A stretch of 52,879 bases of DNA from Chloroflexota bacterium (GTDB taxonomy: Bacteria > Chloroflexota > Dehalococcoidia > SM23-28-2 > RBG-16-64-32), in assembly GCA_022561635.1 (NCBI GenBank), contig JADFQV010000011.1, forward strand, positions 1-52,879. The letters run 5' to 3'. Positions 18,686 to 27,187 of the stretch are shown one piece after another. Within the stretch, counting starts at the first letter, position 1. Each line of letters opens with the position of its first letter. The translations under genes were made by a program, and so were the position numbers. The notes under the pieces are model-generated. The model saw nothing but the letters and a program-made list of their open reading frames with translations. It had not been told where the DNA came from and did not search any database.

Positions 18686-19165
18686 ATGACGAGCACGACA
18701 ATCCAGTTTGGTGACGAAGAGCGGCAGTTCCTCTACCGCACGGCGGCGGTGGCGCTGAACGGCGACCTCGTGTTGCTGCAGCGCATCGGCGACGCCAAGT
18801 TCTGGTGCCTGCCGGGCGGCCGCATGGAGATGGGGGAGACGGCCGAGGCGGGCCTGAAGCGCGAACTGCGCGAAGAGACCGGCATGGAGGCAGATATCGG
18901 CCGGCTGGTCTGGGTGATCGAGAACTTCTACGGACAGGGCAGCCTGCGCCTGCACGAGATCGGTCTGTACTTCCTCGTGCGGTTCGAGCCGACATCATCG
19001 GCCTATAAGCAGGAATGGACCGGGCAGGAGGAGGACGGAACGGAGCTGACGTTCCGCTGGTGGCCGGTGGCGGACCTGGTGCGGGTGAATCTGCTGCCGG
19101 AGATGCTGAGGCGCGCGCTGCGCGAGGTCCCGAACGCGCCCGAGTACCACATCGCCGTCGAGTAG
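18686..19165 (+). CDS. NUDIX hydrolase
   Basis: LPGGRMEMGETAEAGLKRELREETGMEADIG Nudix box. Confidence 0.95.
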   Translation: MTSTTIQFGDEERQFLYRTAAVALNGDLVLLQRIGDAKFWCLPGGRMEMGETAEAGLKRELREETGMEADIGRLVWVIENFYGQGSLRLHEIGLYFLVRFEPTSSAYKQEWTGQEEDGTELTFRWWPVADLVRVNLLPEMLRRALREVPNAPEYHIAVE

Positions 19166-19170
19166 GGGAC

Positions 19171-19198
19171 GCCCTTCGAGAGCCTCAGGGTGAGCGGG
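19171..19198. repeat. Dispersed hairpin repeat copy B
   Basis: GCCCTTCGAGAGCCTCAGGGTGAGCGGG between convergent NUDIX and panC; supplies the panC stop codon. Confidence 0.8.
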
Positions 19199-20042
19199 CT
19201 ATGCGCGGCAACCTTAGCAGCGTGTTGTCGATGAGGCGCGTGGCGCCAACGCGAGCCGCGAGAAGAAGCAGCGCCGGGCGGTCGATCGTCTCTAGCTCGG
19301 CGAGCGTTTTTTCGTCGGCAACGCTGACATAGTCGACGCCGACGCCGGCCGCATCGAGAGTGCGCCGGGCGGCGGCACGGATGCGCGACGCGTCTCGCTC
19401 GCCCTCGCGGACGCTCTGCTCGGCTTCGGCCAGTGCGCGGGAGAGGGAGAGAGCGCGCGACCGCTCGTCCGTGGAGAGGTAGGCGTTGCGGGAGGACATG
19501 GCGAGGCCGTCGGGCTCGCGGACGATGGGCAGGCCAATGACCTCGACGGGGAGGCCGAGATCGGCAGTCAGGCGGCTGATGACGCGCAGCTGCTGGGCGT
19601 CCTTTTCGCCAAAGTAGGCGCGATCCGGGCGCACGATGCGGAAGAGGCGGGCGACGACGGTGGCGACGCCGCGGAAGTGGCCGGGGCGGTGCTCGCCCTC
19701 GAGGCGCTCGGCGATGGGGCCGCCGACCTCGACCCAGTCGTCGAAGTCCGGTGGGTAGATCTCTTCCGGCGGCGGCATGAAGACGAGGTTCGTGCCCTCG
19801 TCGCGGAGGAGGGCGAGGTCGCGCTTCTCGTCGCGGGGGTAGCGGTCGAGGTCTTCGCCGGGGCCGAACTGCGTGGGGTTGACGAAGATGCTGACGGTCA
19901 CCGTGTCGCAGCCGGCGCGGGCGCGGCGGACGAGCGAGAGGTGGCCTTCGTGGAGTAAGCCCATCGTGGGCACGAGGCCGACCGTGCCGGCCGCGGCATC
20001 ACGCGCGGTGGTCATTTCGGCGACGGTGGTGATGGTGCGCAT
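19185..20042 (-). CDS. panC: Pantoate--beta-alanine ligase
   Basis: GLVPTMGLLHEGHLSLVRRA; VSIFVNPTQFGPGEDLDRYPR; FGEKDAQQL. Confidence 0.96.
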   Translation of the reverse strand: MRTITTVAEMTTARDAAAGTVGLVPTMGLLHEGHLSLVRRARAGCDTVTVSIFVNPTQFGPGEDLDRYPRDEKRDLALLRDEGTNLVFMPPPEEIYPPDFDDWVEVGGPIAERLEGEHRPGHFRGVATVVARLFRIVRPDRAYFGEKDAQQLRVISRLTADLGLPVEVIGLPIVREPDGLAMSSRNAYLSTDERSRALSLSRALAEAEQSVREGERDASRIRAAARRTLDAAGVGVDYVSVADEKTLAELETIDRPALLLLAARVGATRLIDNTLLRLPRIARSP

Positions 20043-20061
20043 GTGGGTCGGGCGCCGCGCT

Positions 20062-20094
20062 CCGCTCATCCTTCGAGAGCCTCAGGACGAGCGG
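20062..20094. repeat. Dispersed hairpin repeat copy C
   Basis: CCGCTCATCCTTCGAGAGCCTCAGGACGAGCGG between panB and panC. Confidence 0.85.
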
Positions 20095-20122
20095 CGAGAG
20101 ACGTGGAAGCAGTTGTGTTGTA

Positions 20123-20971
20123 CTAGAGGGCCGTTTCGGCCTCGGTCGGCGTTTGTGCGGGCGGCTTCTTGACGAAGGACTCCTTCTCGGTCGGGAAGGC
20201 ACCGTCGCGGACGTCGGAGGCGTAGGCCTTGAGCGCCTCGACGATCGTTGGGCCGAGGTTGGCGTAGCGCTTGGCGTGCCTGGGCACGAAGTCGTTGAAG
20301 AGGCCGAGGAGGTCGTGCCAGACCTGCACCTGGCCATCGCAAGCCCAGCCTGCGCCGATGCCGATCGTCGGGATGTCGAGCTTGTCGGTGATGATCTCGG
20401 CGACGCGGACGGGCACGGCCTCGAGGACGATGGCGTAGGCACCCGCCTCCTGAAGCGCCATGGCGTCGTTGAGGATGCGGACGGCGGCGGCGGGCGTCTT
20501 GCCCTGGACCTTGTAGCCGCCGAGCTGGTTGATCGATTGGGGCGTGAGGCCGAGGTGGCCCATGACGGGGATGCCCGCCTGGGTGAGGCGGCGGACGGTA
20601 TCGGCGACGTGCTTGCCGCCTTCGAGTTTGACGGACTGTGCGCCGCCCTCCTTGAGCAAGCGCGCGGCGTTGCGGAGGGCGTCTTCGGGGCCGCCCTGGA
20701 AGCTGCCGAAGGGCATGTCGGCGACGACGTGCGTGCGTTCCGTGGCCCGGACGACGGGCTTCACGTGGTGCACCATCTCGTCCATCGTGACGGGGATGGT
20801 GGAGTCGTAGCCGAGGACGACGTTGCCGAGGCTGTCACCGACGAGGATGAGGGGGATGCCGGCCTCTTCGGCGAGGCGGGCGGAGGAGTATTCGTAGGCG
20901 GTGATCATGACGATCTTCTCGCCGCGCTGCTTCATCGCTTTGAGGTCTGTGATTGCGGTTCGCTTCTTCAC
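20123..20971 (-). CDS. panB: 3-methyl-2-oxobutanoate hydroxymethyltransferase
   Basis: MITAYEYSSARLAEEAGIPLILVGDSLGNVVLGY; MGHLGLTPQSINQLGGYKVQGK. Confidence 0.96.
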   Translation of the reverse strand: MKKRTAITDLKAMKQRGEKIVMITAYEYSSARLAEEAGIPLILVGDSLGNVVLGYDSTIPVTMDEMVHHVKPVVRATERTHVVADMPFGSFQGGPEDALRNAARLLKEGGAQSVKLEGGKHVADTVRRLTQAGIPVMGHLGLTPQSINQLGGYKVQGKTPAAAVRILNDAMALQEAGAYAIVLEAVPVRVAEIITDKLDIPTIGIGAGWACDGQVQVWHDLLGLFNDFVPRHAKRYANLGPTIVEALKAYASDVRDGAFPTEKESFVKKPPAQTPTEAETAL

Positions 20972-21020
20972 TTGTCACCTCCCGGTGGGCGCCCGAAGGG
21001 GTCGCCGCCTGCGGTTGTGG

Positions 21021-21836
21021 TTACCAGGTGATTCCCAGTTGCTGGCGCATCGCTTCCTCGAACTGCTCGTCGGTCATCGCCTTGCGTGCGGTGAGTACGA
21101 ACTCTGCGTCCGGAGTAGCAGGATATCGGAACTTGTTGCCGTTTTCGACGGCGTCTACGATCACGCCGGCCACGGCATCCGGCTGCGCCGCTCCGTCAGG
21201 GGTCAGGCGCTGGCCAGCCTGTTCCCACTGGCTGATCAACTCGGAGTACGGCGACTCCTCGCCGGCGCCGGCGCCGACGAGGCGGCGGTTGTCGCCGAAG
21301 GGTGTTTCGACGCCGCCGGGCTCGATCAGGTGGACACGAATGCCAAAGTGGCTGATCTCGTACTTCAGGGTCTCGCTGAGGGCCTCGAGCGCCCACTTTG
21401 AGGCGGAATATAGGCCATTTATGGGCGCCGCGACGCGGCCGGCGACCGAGGAGACGTTGACGATGACGCCAGCGCCACGGTTTCGCATGCCGGGAAGGAC
21501 GCCGAGAATCAGGCGGAAGGGGCCGTAGACGTTGGTCTCGAACTGGTCTTTGAGGTCGTCGACGGTCGTCTCTTCGAGCGGGCCCCAGACCTCGAAGCCG
21601 GCGTTGTTGACGAGGACGTCGACGTCGCCGACTTGAGCGAGGGCGGCGTCGACTGAGGCCTGCTCGCGAACGTCCAGCTCGAGGACGGTGACGTTCTCGG
21701 CTGAGGCGAGGTCGCCGGCCTTCGCCGCGCTGCGGACGGTGGCGAAGACGTTGTAGCCCTTCGCGGCGAGCTGGGTGGCGGCGGCATGACCGATGCCGCC
21801 GGTGGAGCAGCCGGTGATTAGTACGGACTTGGCCAT
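21021..21836 (-). CDS. SDR family oxidoreductase (within pan gene cluster)
   Basis: VLITGCSTGGIGHAAATQLA; VLVNNAGFEVWGPLEET; YSASKWALEALSETL. Confidence 0.92.
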   Translation of the reverse strand: MAKSVLITGCSTGGIGHAAATQLAAKGYNVFATVRSAAKAGDLASAENVTVLELDVREQASVDAALAQVGDVDVLVNNAGFEVWGPLEETTVDDLKDQFETNVYGPFRLILGVLPGMRNRGAGVIVNVSSVAGRVAAPINGLYSASKWALEALSETLKYEISHFGIRVHLIEPGGVETPFGDNRRLVGAGAGEESPYSELISQWEQAGQRLTPDGAAQPDAVAGVIVDAVENGNKFRYPATPDAEFVLTARKAMTDEQFEEAMRQQLGITW

Positions 21837-21849
21837 GGGTCGATCCTCC

Positions 21850-22230
21850 TCAGACTGGTAGGGACTCGCGTACGCCGTCGGAGGTGCGGGCGATGCGGTT
21901 GTCTCCGTCGACGTAGACGAGTCGCGGGCGGTAGTCGCCGAGTTCGGACTCGGCGAGTTGCTTGTAGCTGATGATGATGACGATATCGCCGGTGTTGATT
22001 AGCCGGGCGGCTGCGCCGTTGAGGATGACTTCGCCCTCGCCGCGCGTGCCTTCGATGGCATAGGTGACGAGCCGGGCACCGTTGTTGCAGTCGACGACGT
22101 GAACCTGTTCGTGAGGCAGGATATCGGCCGCCTCCATGAGCACGGGGTCAAGGGTGATGGAGCCTTCGTAGGCGACGTCTGCGCCGGTGCAGATCGCCCT
22201 GTGTATCTTGCTCTTGAGCATGGTCCGCAT
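21850..22230 (-). CDS. panD: Aspartate 1-decarboxylase
   Basis: LKSKIHRAICTGADVAYEGSITLDPVLMEAADILPHEQVHVVDCNNGARLVTYAIEGTRGEGEVILNGAAARL. Confidence 0.96.
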   Translation of the reverse strand: MRTMLKSKIHRAICTGADVAYEGSITLDPVLMEAADILPHEQVHVVDCNNGARLVTYAIEGTRGEGEVILNGAAARLINTGDIVIIISYKQLAESELGDYRPRLVYVDGDNRIARTSDGVRESLPV

Positions 22231-22261
22231 GCCTTGTTCCTCCCGTCCAGGCCCACGAAAA

Positions 22262-22284
22262 AACCCCTTCGGCAGGCCGAAAGG
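22262..22284 (-). terminator. Terminator-like hairpin with U-tract inside the panD 5' leader (candidate attenuator)
   Basis: Minus strand reads CCCTTTCGGCCTGCCGAAGGGGTTTTTTCG upstream of panD start. Confidence 0.7.
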
Positions 22285-22403
22285 GCACGGGATCGCGCGC
22301 TGAGCGCTCTATGTGCCGTCTCGGCCGTTATGGTCCAAGCGGGTCCTGGCGTCTGTTGGCCCTTGCGGGCATTTTGTGGCCGCCCCTAGAGGTCGGCGGA
22401 TTA

Positions 22404-22431
22404 AGTGTAGCAAAGGGGGGAAAGCTGTCAA
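22404..22431 (-). promoter_or_regulatory. Sigma70-like promoter for panD cluster / leader RNA
   Basis: Minus strand TTGACA (22431-22426), 16-nt spacer, TACACT (22409-22404). Confidence 0.65.
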
Positions 22432-22451
22432 CGTTGTGCACTGGCGCACAA

Positions 22452-22486
22452 AGAAAAAGGAGCCCCGTAGAAGGGGCTCCGTTTTC
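22452..22486 (-). terminator. Intrinsic terminator after the 61-aa gene (possibly bidirectional)
   Basis: GGAGCCCC-gtagaa-GGGGCTCC perfect 8-bp stem with TTTTTCTTT on the minus strand and GTTTTC on the plus strand. Confidence 0.85.
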
Positions 22487-22516
22487 AAAGGAGGCCAAGC
22501 ATGGTGTGCTTGCGAG

Positions 22517-22702
22517 TTAGAAACGGCCGGACGGGGAGTTGAAGCCCCGGAACGTGACCTGTTGGGTGACCGATCGGCGAGTGATCGAGAGGTCGATCAC
22601 TTCGCTGCGAACCTGGTTCGTTGACTGGGACTTGCCGTCGTGCTTAATGATGGCTGTCTTTGTCGGGTTGCCTTTCGGCTTGTGGCGAAACAGGTTCAGC
22701 AT
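22517..22702 (-). CDS. 61-aa hypothetical protein with C-terminal FRGFNSPSGRF motif
   Basis: Start MLNLFRHKPKGNPT with AAGGGAC RBS-like sequence; followed by terminator; C-term resembles that of the 942-aa protein at 40349-43177. Confidence 0.75.
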   Translation of the reverse strand: MLNLFRHKPKGNPTKTAIIKHDGKSQSTNQVRSEVIDLSITRRSVTQQVTFRGFNSPSGRF

Positions 22703-22764
22703 TTCTTGTCCCTTCAGGTTGCGTCTGCTGTCCGGTCGTTTGAAGCTAGTTTCCTCCCTCCAGG

Positions 22765-22813
22765 TGAACAGGCGGGTTAACCGGCGCTCAACCGAGGTTA
22801 ACGAAGGGTAAAC
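22765..22813 (-). promoter_or_regulatory. PHO-box-like array of five ~11-bp direct repeats
   Basis: Minus strand GTTTACC-cttc-GTTAACC-tcg-GTTGAGC-gccg-GTTAACC-cgcct-GTTCACC; spacings 11,10,11,12. Confidence 0.65.
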
Positions 22814-22906
22814 GGTTGTGGCGGCGCTAAGAGCGAGATCCGGCGCTATGCTAGACTGACGCCTGCCAAGCAGAAGATACGTAAGCACCAGGAGGGTCGC
22901 CCTATC

Positions 22907-24151
22907 ATGCGAGAAGCAGTGCTCGTAGACATGATTCGAACGCCATTCGGCCGCGCCGGCCAGCGCGGTGTGTTCCGCGACATCTCGCACGTCGAGATGG
23001 TCGTGCCGCTGATGAAGAACGTCCTCGATCGCAACAACATAGGCGGCGAGGAAGTGGACGAAGTGCTGTGGGGCTCCGTCGGCATCGCCGGTATGCTCAC
23101 ACGCTCGCGGCTCTACGTGCTCGAAGCGGGCCTGCCGCACACGATCTCAGCGACGGACATGAACAAGCAGTGCGGGTCGTCGCTGCAGGCGAGCGCGCAG
23201 GCGGCGTTCGCGGTGATGGCCGGGATGTCGGACGTCGTGATCGCCGGTGGGGTGGAGACGATGGACCGGGTGAACCCTATCCCGCCCGGCGACGAGACGA
23301 ACCTGCAGCAGGTCCAGACGGCTGAGGTGATGGCGAAGGAGTTCCTGCAGCCGTGGCCGGACAAGGACAAGGCGCCGGTCTGGGCGAAGCGCTGGTACCA
23401 GGTAACGGAGCCCTGGATCATGGACATGGGCCAGACGGCGGAGAAGCTGGCCGCAGAGCGCGGTGTCTCGCGAGAGGACGCCGACCGGTTCTCGCTGGAG
23501 AGCCACAAGAAGACGATCCGCGCGCAGAAGGAAGGGCTGCTGGCGGACGAGATCAACCCGATCGAGATCTCCTACTCTGACGGTTCGAGCGTGACGGTGG
23601 ATACGGACCAGAACCCGCGCGAGAACACGTCCCTGGAGAAGCTGGCGAGTCTGAAGCCGGCATATACGGCTGACGGCCAGGTTACGGCGGGCAACGCGAG
23701 CCCGCGCACGGACGGGGCGACGATCTGCCTGATCATGGAGAAGGAGATGGCGAAGGAGAAAGGCCTGAAGCCGCTGGCGACGATCCGCCACGCGGCGTCC
23801 GTGGGGGTCGACCCGACGATCATGGGCATTGGCCCTGTGCCGGCGACGCAGAAGCTGCTGAAGCGCAGCGGGATGACGCTGGACGACTTCGACATCATCG
23901 AGATCAACGAGGCGTTCGCCTGCCAGGTGCTGGCCTGCGGCGCGGAGCTGAAGTGGGACTGGGACAAGGTGAACCCGAACGGCGGCGCGATCGCCATCGG
24001 TCACCCGCTGGGGGCGACGGGGACGCGGTTGATCGGGACGATCGCCTACGAGATGCGGCGCCGCGACGCGGAGTGGGGCCTGGTGACGCTGTGCATGGGC
24101 GCGGGGATGGGCATGTCGCTGGCGCTGCAGCGCGAGCACTACGACTGGTAG
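22907..24151 (+). CDS. Thiolase (acetyl-CoA C-acyltransferase) family protein
   Basis: VDMIRTPFGRAGQRGVFRD; NKQCGSSLQA catalytic Cys region; EINEAFACQVLA; NPNGGAIAIGHPLGATGTRL; CMGAGMGMSL. Confidence 0.95.
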   Translation: MREAVLVDMIRTPFGRAGQRGVFRDISHVEMVVPLMKNVLDRNNIGGEEVDEVLWGSVGIAGMLTRSRLYVLEAGLPHTISATDMNKQCGSSLQASAQAAFAVMAGMSDVVIAGGVETMDRVNPIPPGDETNLQQVQTAEVMAKEFLQPWPDKDKAPVWAKRWYQVTEPWIMDMGQTAEKLAAERGVSREDADRFSLESHKKTIRAQKEGLLADEINPIEISYSDGSSVTVDTDQNPRENTSLEKLASLKPAYTADGQVTAGNASPRTDGATICLIMEKEMAKEKGLKPLATIRHAASVGVDPTIMGIGPVPATQKLLKRSGMTLDDFDIIEINEAFACQVLACGAELKWDWDKVNPNGGAIAIGHPLGATGTRLIGTIAYEMRRRDAEWGLVTLCMGAGMGMSLALQREHYDW

Positions 24152-24270
24152 CGCGGAAGCGGGCCTATTGTAGGCTGCGGGCAGACGCGGACAACGACGT
24201 AGAGGTGCGGCCCTGAAGTGGAGCTGACGAGCCAGCGCCAACAAGTGAGCGGCGTTCGGCGCGTGCGACA

Positions 24271-24307
24271 TTAACATCTTCTAATCGTCTCTTCATCCTG
24301 ACCTAAC
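24271..24307 (+). promoter_or_regulatory. PHO-box-like array of four ~11-bp repeats
   Basis: TTAACATCTT-CTAATCGTCTC-TTCATCCTGAC-CTAACG; spacings 10,11,11. Confidence 0.5.
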
Positions 24308-24330
24308 GAGCGCCTCGGACACTGGCCCCA

Positions 24331-25326
24331 ATGGAGGCGAGAAGGCAACCGTGGTCAGTTAAGAACGAGCCGCTGATCGGAGGGCTGGCGATCGCCGCGA
24401 TCATGGTCGCGATCTTCTCGGCGACCGGTTGGTGGTTGGCCGGAGCTGAAGAGCGCACCGAAACAGCTCGGCAAGAGACCGGCCGGAGGATCGTGCGTCC
24501 AGCGCGAGCCCAGATGGTGGCTCTAAGGAGCGCCTTCGGGGCCGGCCCCGCCGCGGCGGTGGGGGCCATACAAGAGGACCCCGATGAGCCAGCGGCAGCC
24601 GCGATACTGCCGTTGGATGCGCTTTCCTCGGAGGCGGCAGATTACGCGGCGGGGCTTCCCTGCTGCGTGTCTATCGCGGTGGTGGTGCCGGAAGAGGGGT
24701 TGGCTTATGAATTCGAAGGTGACGTTACCTCGCCCCTCTTGAGCGTGGCGAAAGTGCCGATCATGACGATGGTTCTGGGCCAGGCGATCGAGGACGGCCG
24801 AGAGCTGACCGCGACGGAGAGTGAGCTGCTGAGCTTGATGATCCGGTCCAGTGACAACGAGGCAGCGTACTCGCTCTGGTACGCCATGGGAGGCGCAGAG
24901 GCGATGGTCGCTCTGTTCGAGTCGGTGGGTCTGGGCAGCATCACGACCTATGCGGACAGCTGGGGATCGACGCTTGCCTCGCCGCTGCAGATGGCGAGCC
25001 TGCTGGCGATGATCGTGCAAGGCGATGTACTGGACGAAGCGGCCCGTATGACGGCGATGGACGTTCTCTCGGCGGTCGACCCGTCCCAGGCCTGGGGGGC
25101 TCTTTCCGGTACAGAAGGGCTGGTGACAGAGACTGGCGTCAAGAACGGCTGGTACCCGGAGCCGAGCGGGTGGTCCCTGAACAGCCTGGCGTATGTGGCG
25201 CCCGACGATGGGGCCGCGTACACAATGGCGATTTTCACGCAGGGCAGCGCGATCATGTCAGATGGCATTGCGACGATCGAGGAGATCGCCCGCGCCATCA
25301 ACGAGCAGATGCTCCTGAGATTCTAG
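24331..25326 (+). CDS. Membrane-anchored serine hydrolase, class A beta-lactamase-like
   Basis: N-terminal TM; LLSVAKVPIM (SxxK), SSDNEAAYSLW (SDN), KNGWYPE. Confidence 0.82.
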   Translation: MEARRQPWSVKNEPLIGGLAIAAIMVAIFSATGWWLAGAEERTETARQETGRRIVRPARAQMVALRSAFGAGPAAAVGAIQEDPDEPAAAAILPLDALSSEAADYAAGLPCCVSIAVVVPEEGLAYEFEGDVTSPLLSVAKVPIMTMVLGQAIEDGRELTATESELLSLMIRSSDNEAAYSLWYAMGGAEAMVALFESVGLGSITTYADSWGSTLASPLQMASLLAMIVQGDVLDEAARMTAMDVLSAVDPSQAWGALSGTEGLVTETGVKNGWYPEPSGWSLNSLAYVAPDDGAAYTMAIFTQGSAIMSDGIATIEEIARAINEQMLLRF

Positions 25327-25641
25327 CCGCGGAAGGGTCGATTATTCCTGCCGGGCGCACTCGCCGGGCGCACTCGCCGGGCGCCACACCTTTCGGCGCA
25401 CAACTCCAGCGGCGCCGTGACGTAGGGCGCTACGCTCACTGCCGTTCCGTGGGGAAGGCCAGCTGACGCGAGGACTTTCATGGAGATGGCCGATGTCGGG
25501 CATCGCCTGCCGCTGCCACCAGCTTCCAATCACTGCGCGCCCCTTACGGTTGGTGTTCTATACCTGATTCGGGACGAGTATGGCTTAGAATGTCGTCAGT
25601 CGGTGGGCCGAAGTGGCGCACCAAGTACCAGAGGAGGACCC

Positions 25642-26136
25642 ATGAAAGCGAAGGACTACGCCCGCAGCCAGGTGGAGGGAGCACTCGACTTCCTGGCGAC
25701 CTGCGCCAAGGACATGGACGAGGCTCAGTACAACCACAAGCCCGATGGCACCTGCAACTCCGCGGCCAAGCTGCACGCCCACGCCCTCTCCGGCGCCGAC
25801 TTCTTCGTGACGGGGATCCTCGCCGGTCAGCCGTCGAAGTGGCCGGAGTTCGCCTCACAGACAGGGTTGCCGGAAAACGCGATGGAGATCTGGGGCAGCG
25901 ACGCGACGATCTCTCTCGAGGTGATGCAGGCGTACGCCGAGGCGATCAAGGGCCCGATACTGGAGTACGTTGACTCGCTGAGCGACGAGGACCTCGATCG
26001 GGAGATCGATACTCGCTTCGCCGGCACCCAGACGATCGCCTGGGTGCTCCAGCTCGTAGGCTCGCACACGCTTGGACACGCCGGCGAGATAAGCGCCGTA
26101 AAGGGAACGCAGGGGCTGAAGGGCCTGCCGTTCTAG
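25642..26136 (+). CDS. DinB-family protein
   Basis: Start MKAKDYARSQVEGALDFL after AGGAGG; AKLHAHALSGADFFVTGIL; LVGSHTLGHAGEISAVKGTQGLKGLPF. Confidence 0.85.
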   Translation: MKAKDYARSQVEGALDFLATCAKDMDEAQYNHKPDGTCNSAAKLHAHALSGADFFVTGILAGQPSKWPEFASQTGLPENAMEIWGSDATISLEVMQAYAEAIKGPILEYVDSLSDEDLDREIDTRFAGTQTIAWVLQLVGSHTLGHAGEISAVKGTQGLKGLPF

Positions 26137-26313
26137 GCCGGAGCGATCGAGTGCCGGCAGCGGCTTCGACGGGCCCCTCAGACGAGTTGGGCCCCGTGAA
26201 CCCGTGACGCAGCGTGGCGTTTTCTCAGACGCTCGTGCCGCGATGCCGGTGCGGCCGTAATTCTTCGACAAGTTCAGACCAGGCGGAAACGCAAGACGAT
26301 AAGGAGAACAGCG

Positions 26314-27132
26314 ATGGCGAAGCGGATTCTGGTTACGGGAGCGGCGACGGGGTTTGGGAGGGGGACGGCGCTGGCGCTGGCGAAGCGCGGGCACACGGTG
26401 ATCGCGGGCGTGCAGATCGCCCCGCAGGTGACCGAGCTGATGAAGACCGCGGATGAGGCCGGCGTGCAGATGAAGGTTCAGGTGCTGGACATCACGGACG
26501 AGGGGGACCGGCAGGCGGCGTTCGCGAACGAAGTGGACGTGCTGATCAACAACGCGGGCGTGATGCAAACGGGGCCGGTGGCGGAGATTCCGATGGAGAA
26601 CGTGCGCCGAAACTTCGAGACGAACGTGTTCGGGACGCTGGCGCTGACGCAAGGGTTCGCGCGGCAGATGGTGAAGCGCGGGTCGGGGAAGATCGTGATG
26701 GTGACGTCGATGGGCGGCCTGGTCACGGTGCCGTTCGCGGGCGTCTATTGCGCGACGAAGCACGCTTTGGAAGCGCTGGCAGAAGCGTTGAAGGCGGAGC
26801 TTGCAGGCACGGGCGTAGAGGTGTGCACGGTGAACCCGGGCGTGTACGGCACAGGCTTCAACGATCGCGGCGCGGAGACGATGATGCGGTGGTTCGACAT
26901 GGCGAATTCGCTGACGCGGCCGGAGGTGCTGGCGGCGGCGGCGACGGGGCTGGGGACGCAACTCGACCCGCAGTCAATGATCGATGCCTTCGTGCGAATT
27001 GCCGAAGAGGACGGGTCGAAGTTCCGGAATGTGGTGCCGGACGAGACGGCAGAGTGGATCAAGGGAATCCAGGAGAAGACGTGGGCGGCGGGGAAGGACG
27101 AGGCGATTTGGAGCTCCCCGCCTACAGGGTGA
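26314..27132 (+). CDS. SDR family oxidoreductase
   Basis: ILVTGAATGFGRGTALALAKRGHTV; VLINNAGVMQTGPVAEIP; YCATKHALEALAEAL. Confidence 0.93.
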   Translation: MAKRILVTGAATGFGRGTALALAKRGHTVIAGVQIAPQVTELMKTADEAGVQMKVQVLDITDEGDRQAAFANEVDVLINNAGVMQTGPVAEIPMENVRRNFETNVFGTLALTQGFARQMVKRGSGKIVMVTSMGGLVTVPFAGVYCATKHALEALAEALKAELAGTGVEVCTVNPGVYGTGFNDRGAETMMRWFDMANSLTRPEVLAAAATGLGTQLDPQSMIDAFVRIAEEDGSKFRNVVPDETAEWIKGIQEKTWAAGKDEAIWSSPPTG

Positions 27133-27187
27133 GCGGCAGGTCGCGGTGCCAGGTGCCGTCTACCGACGCAGTGCGGGCAGCGCCGCG

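Noticed and set aside
22517-23140. 207-aa version of the ORF that includes the 61-aa protein
   Set aside because: The upstream two-thirds is antisense to thiolase and its promoter; the internal ATG at 22702 with RBS-like sequence is the credible start.
25350-25384. Tandem GCCGGGCGCACTC repeat (about 2.7 units) considered as CRISPR or iteron
   Set aside because: Only 13-bp contiguous units with no spacers and no associated genes; a minor tandem duplication.
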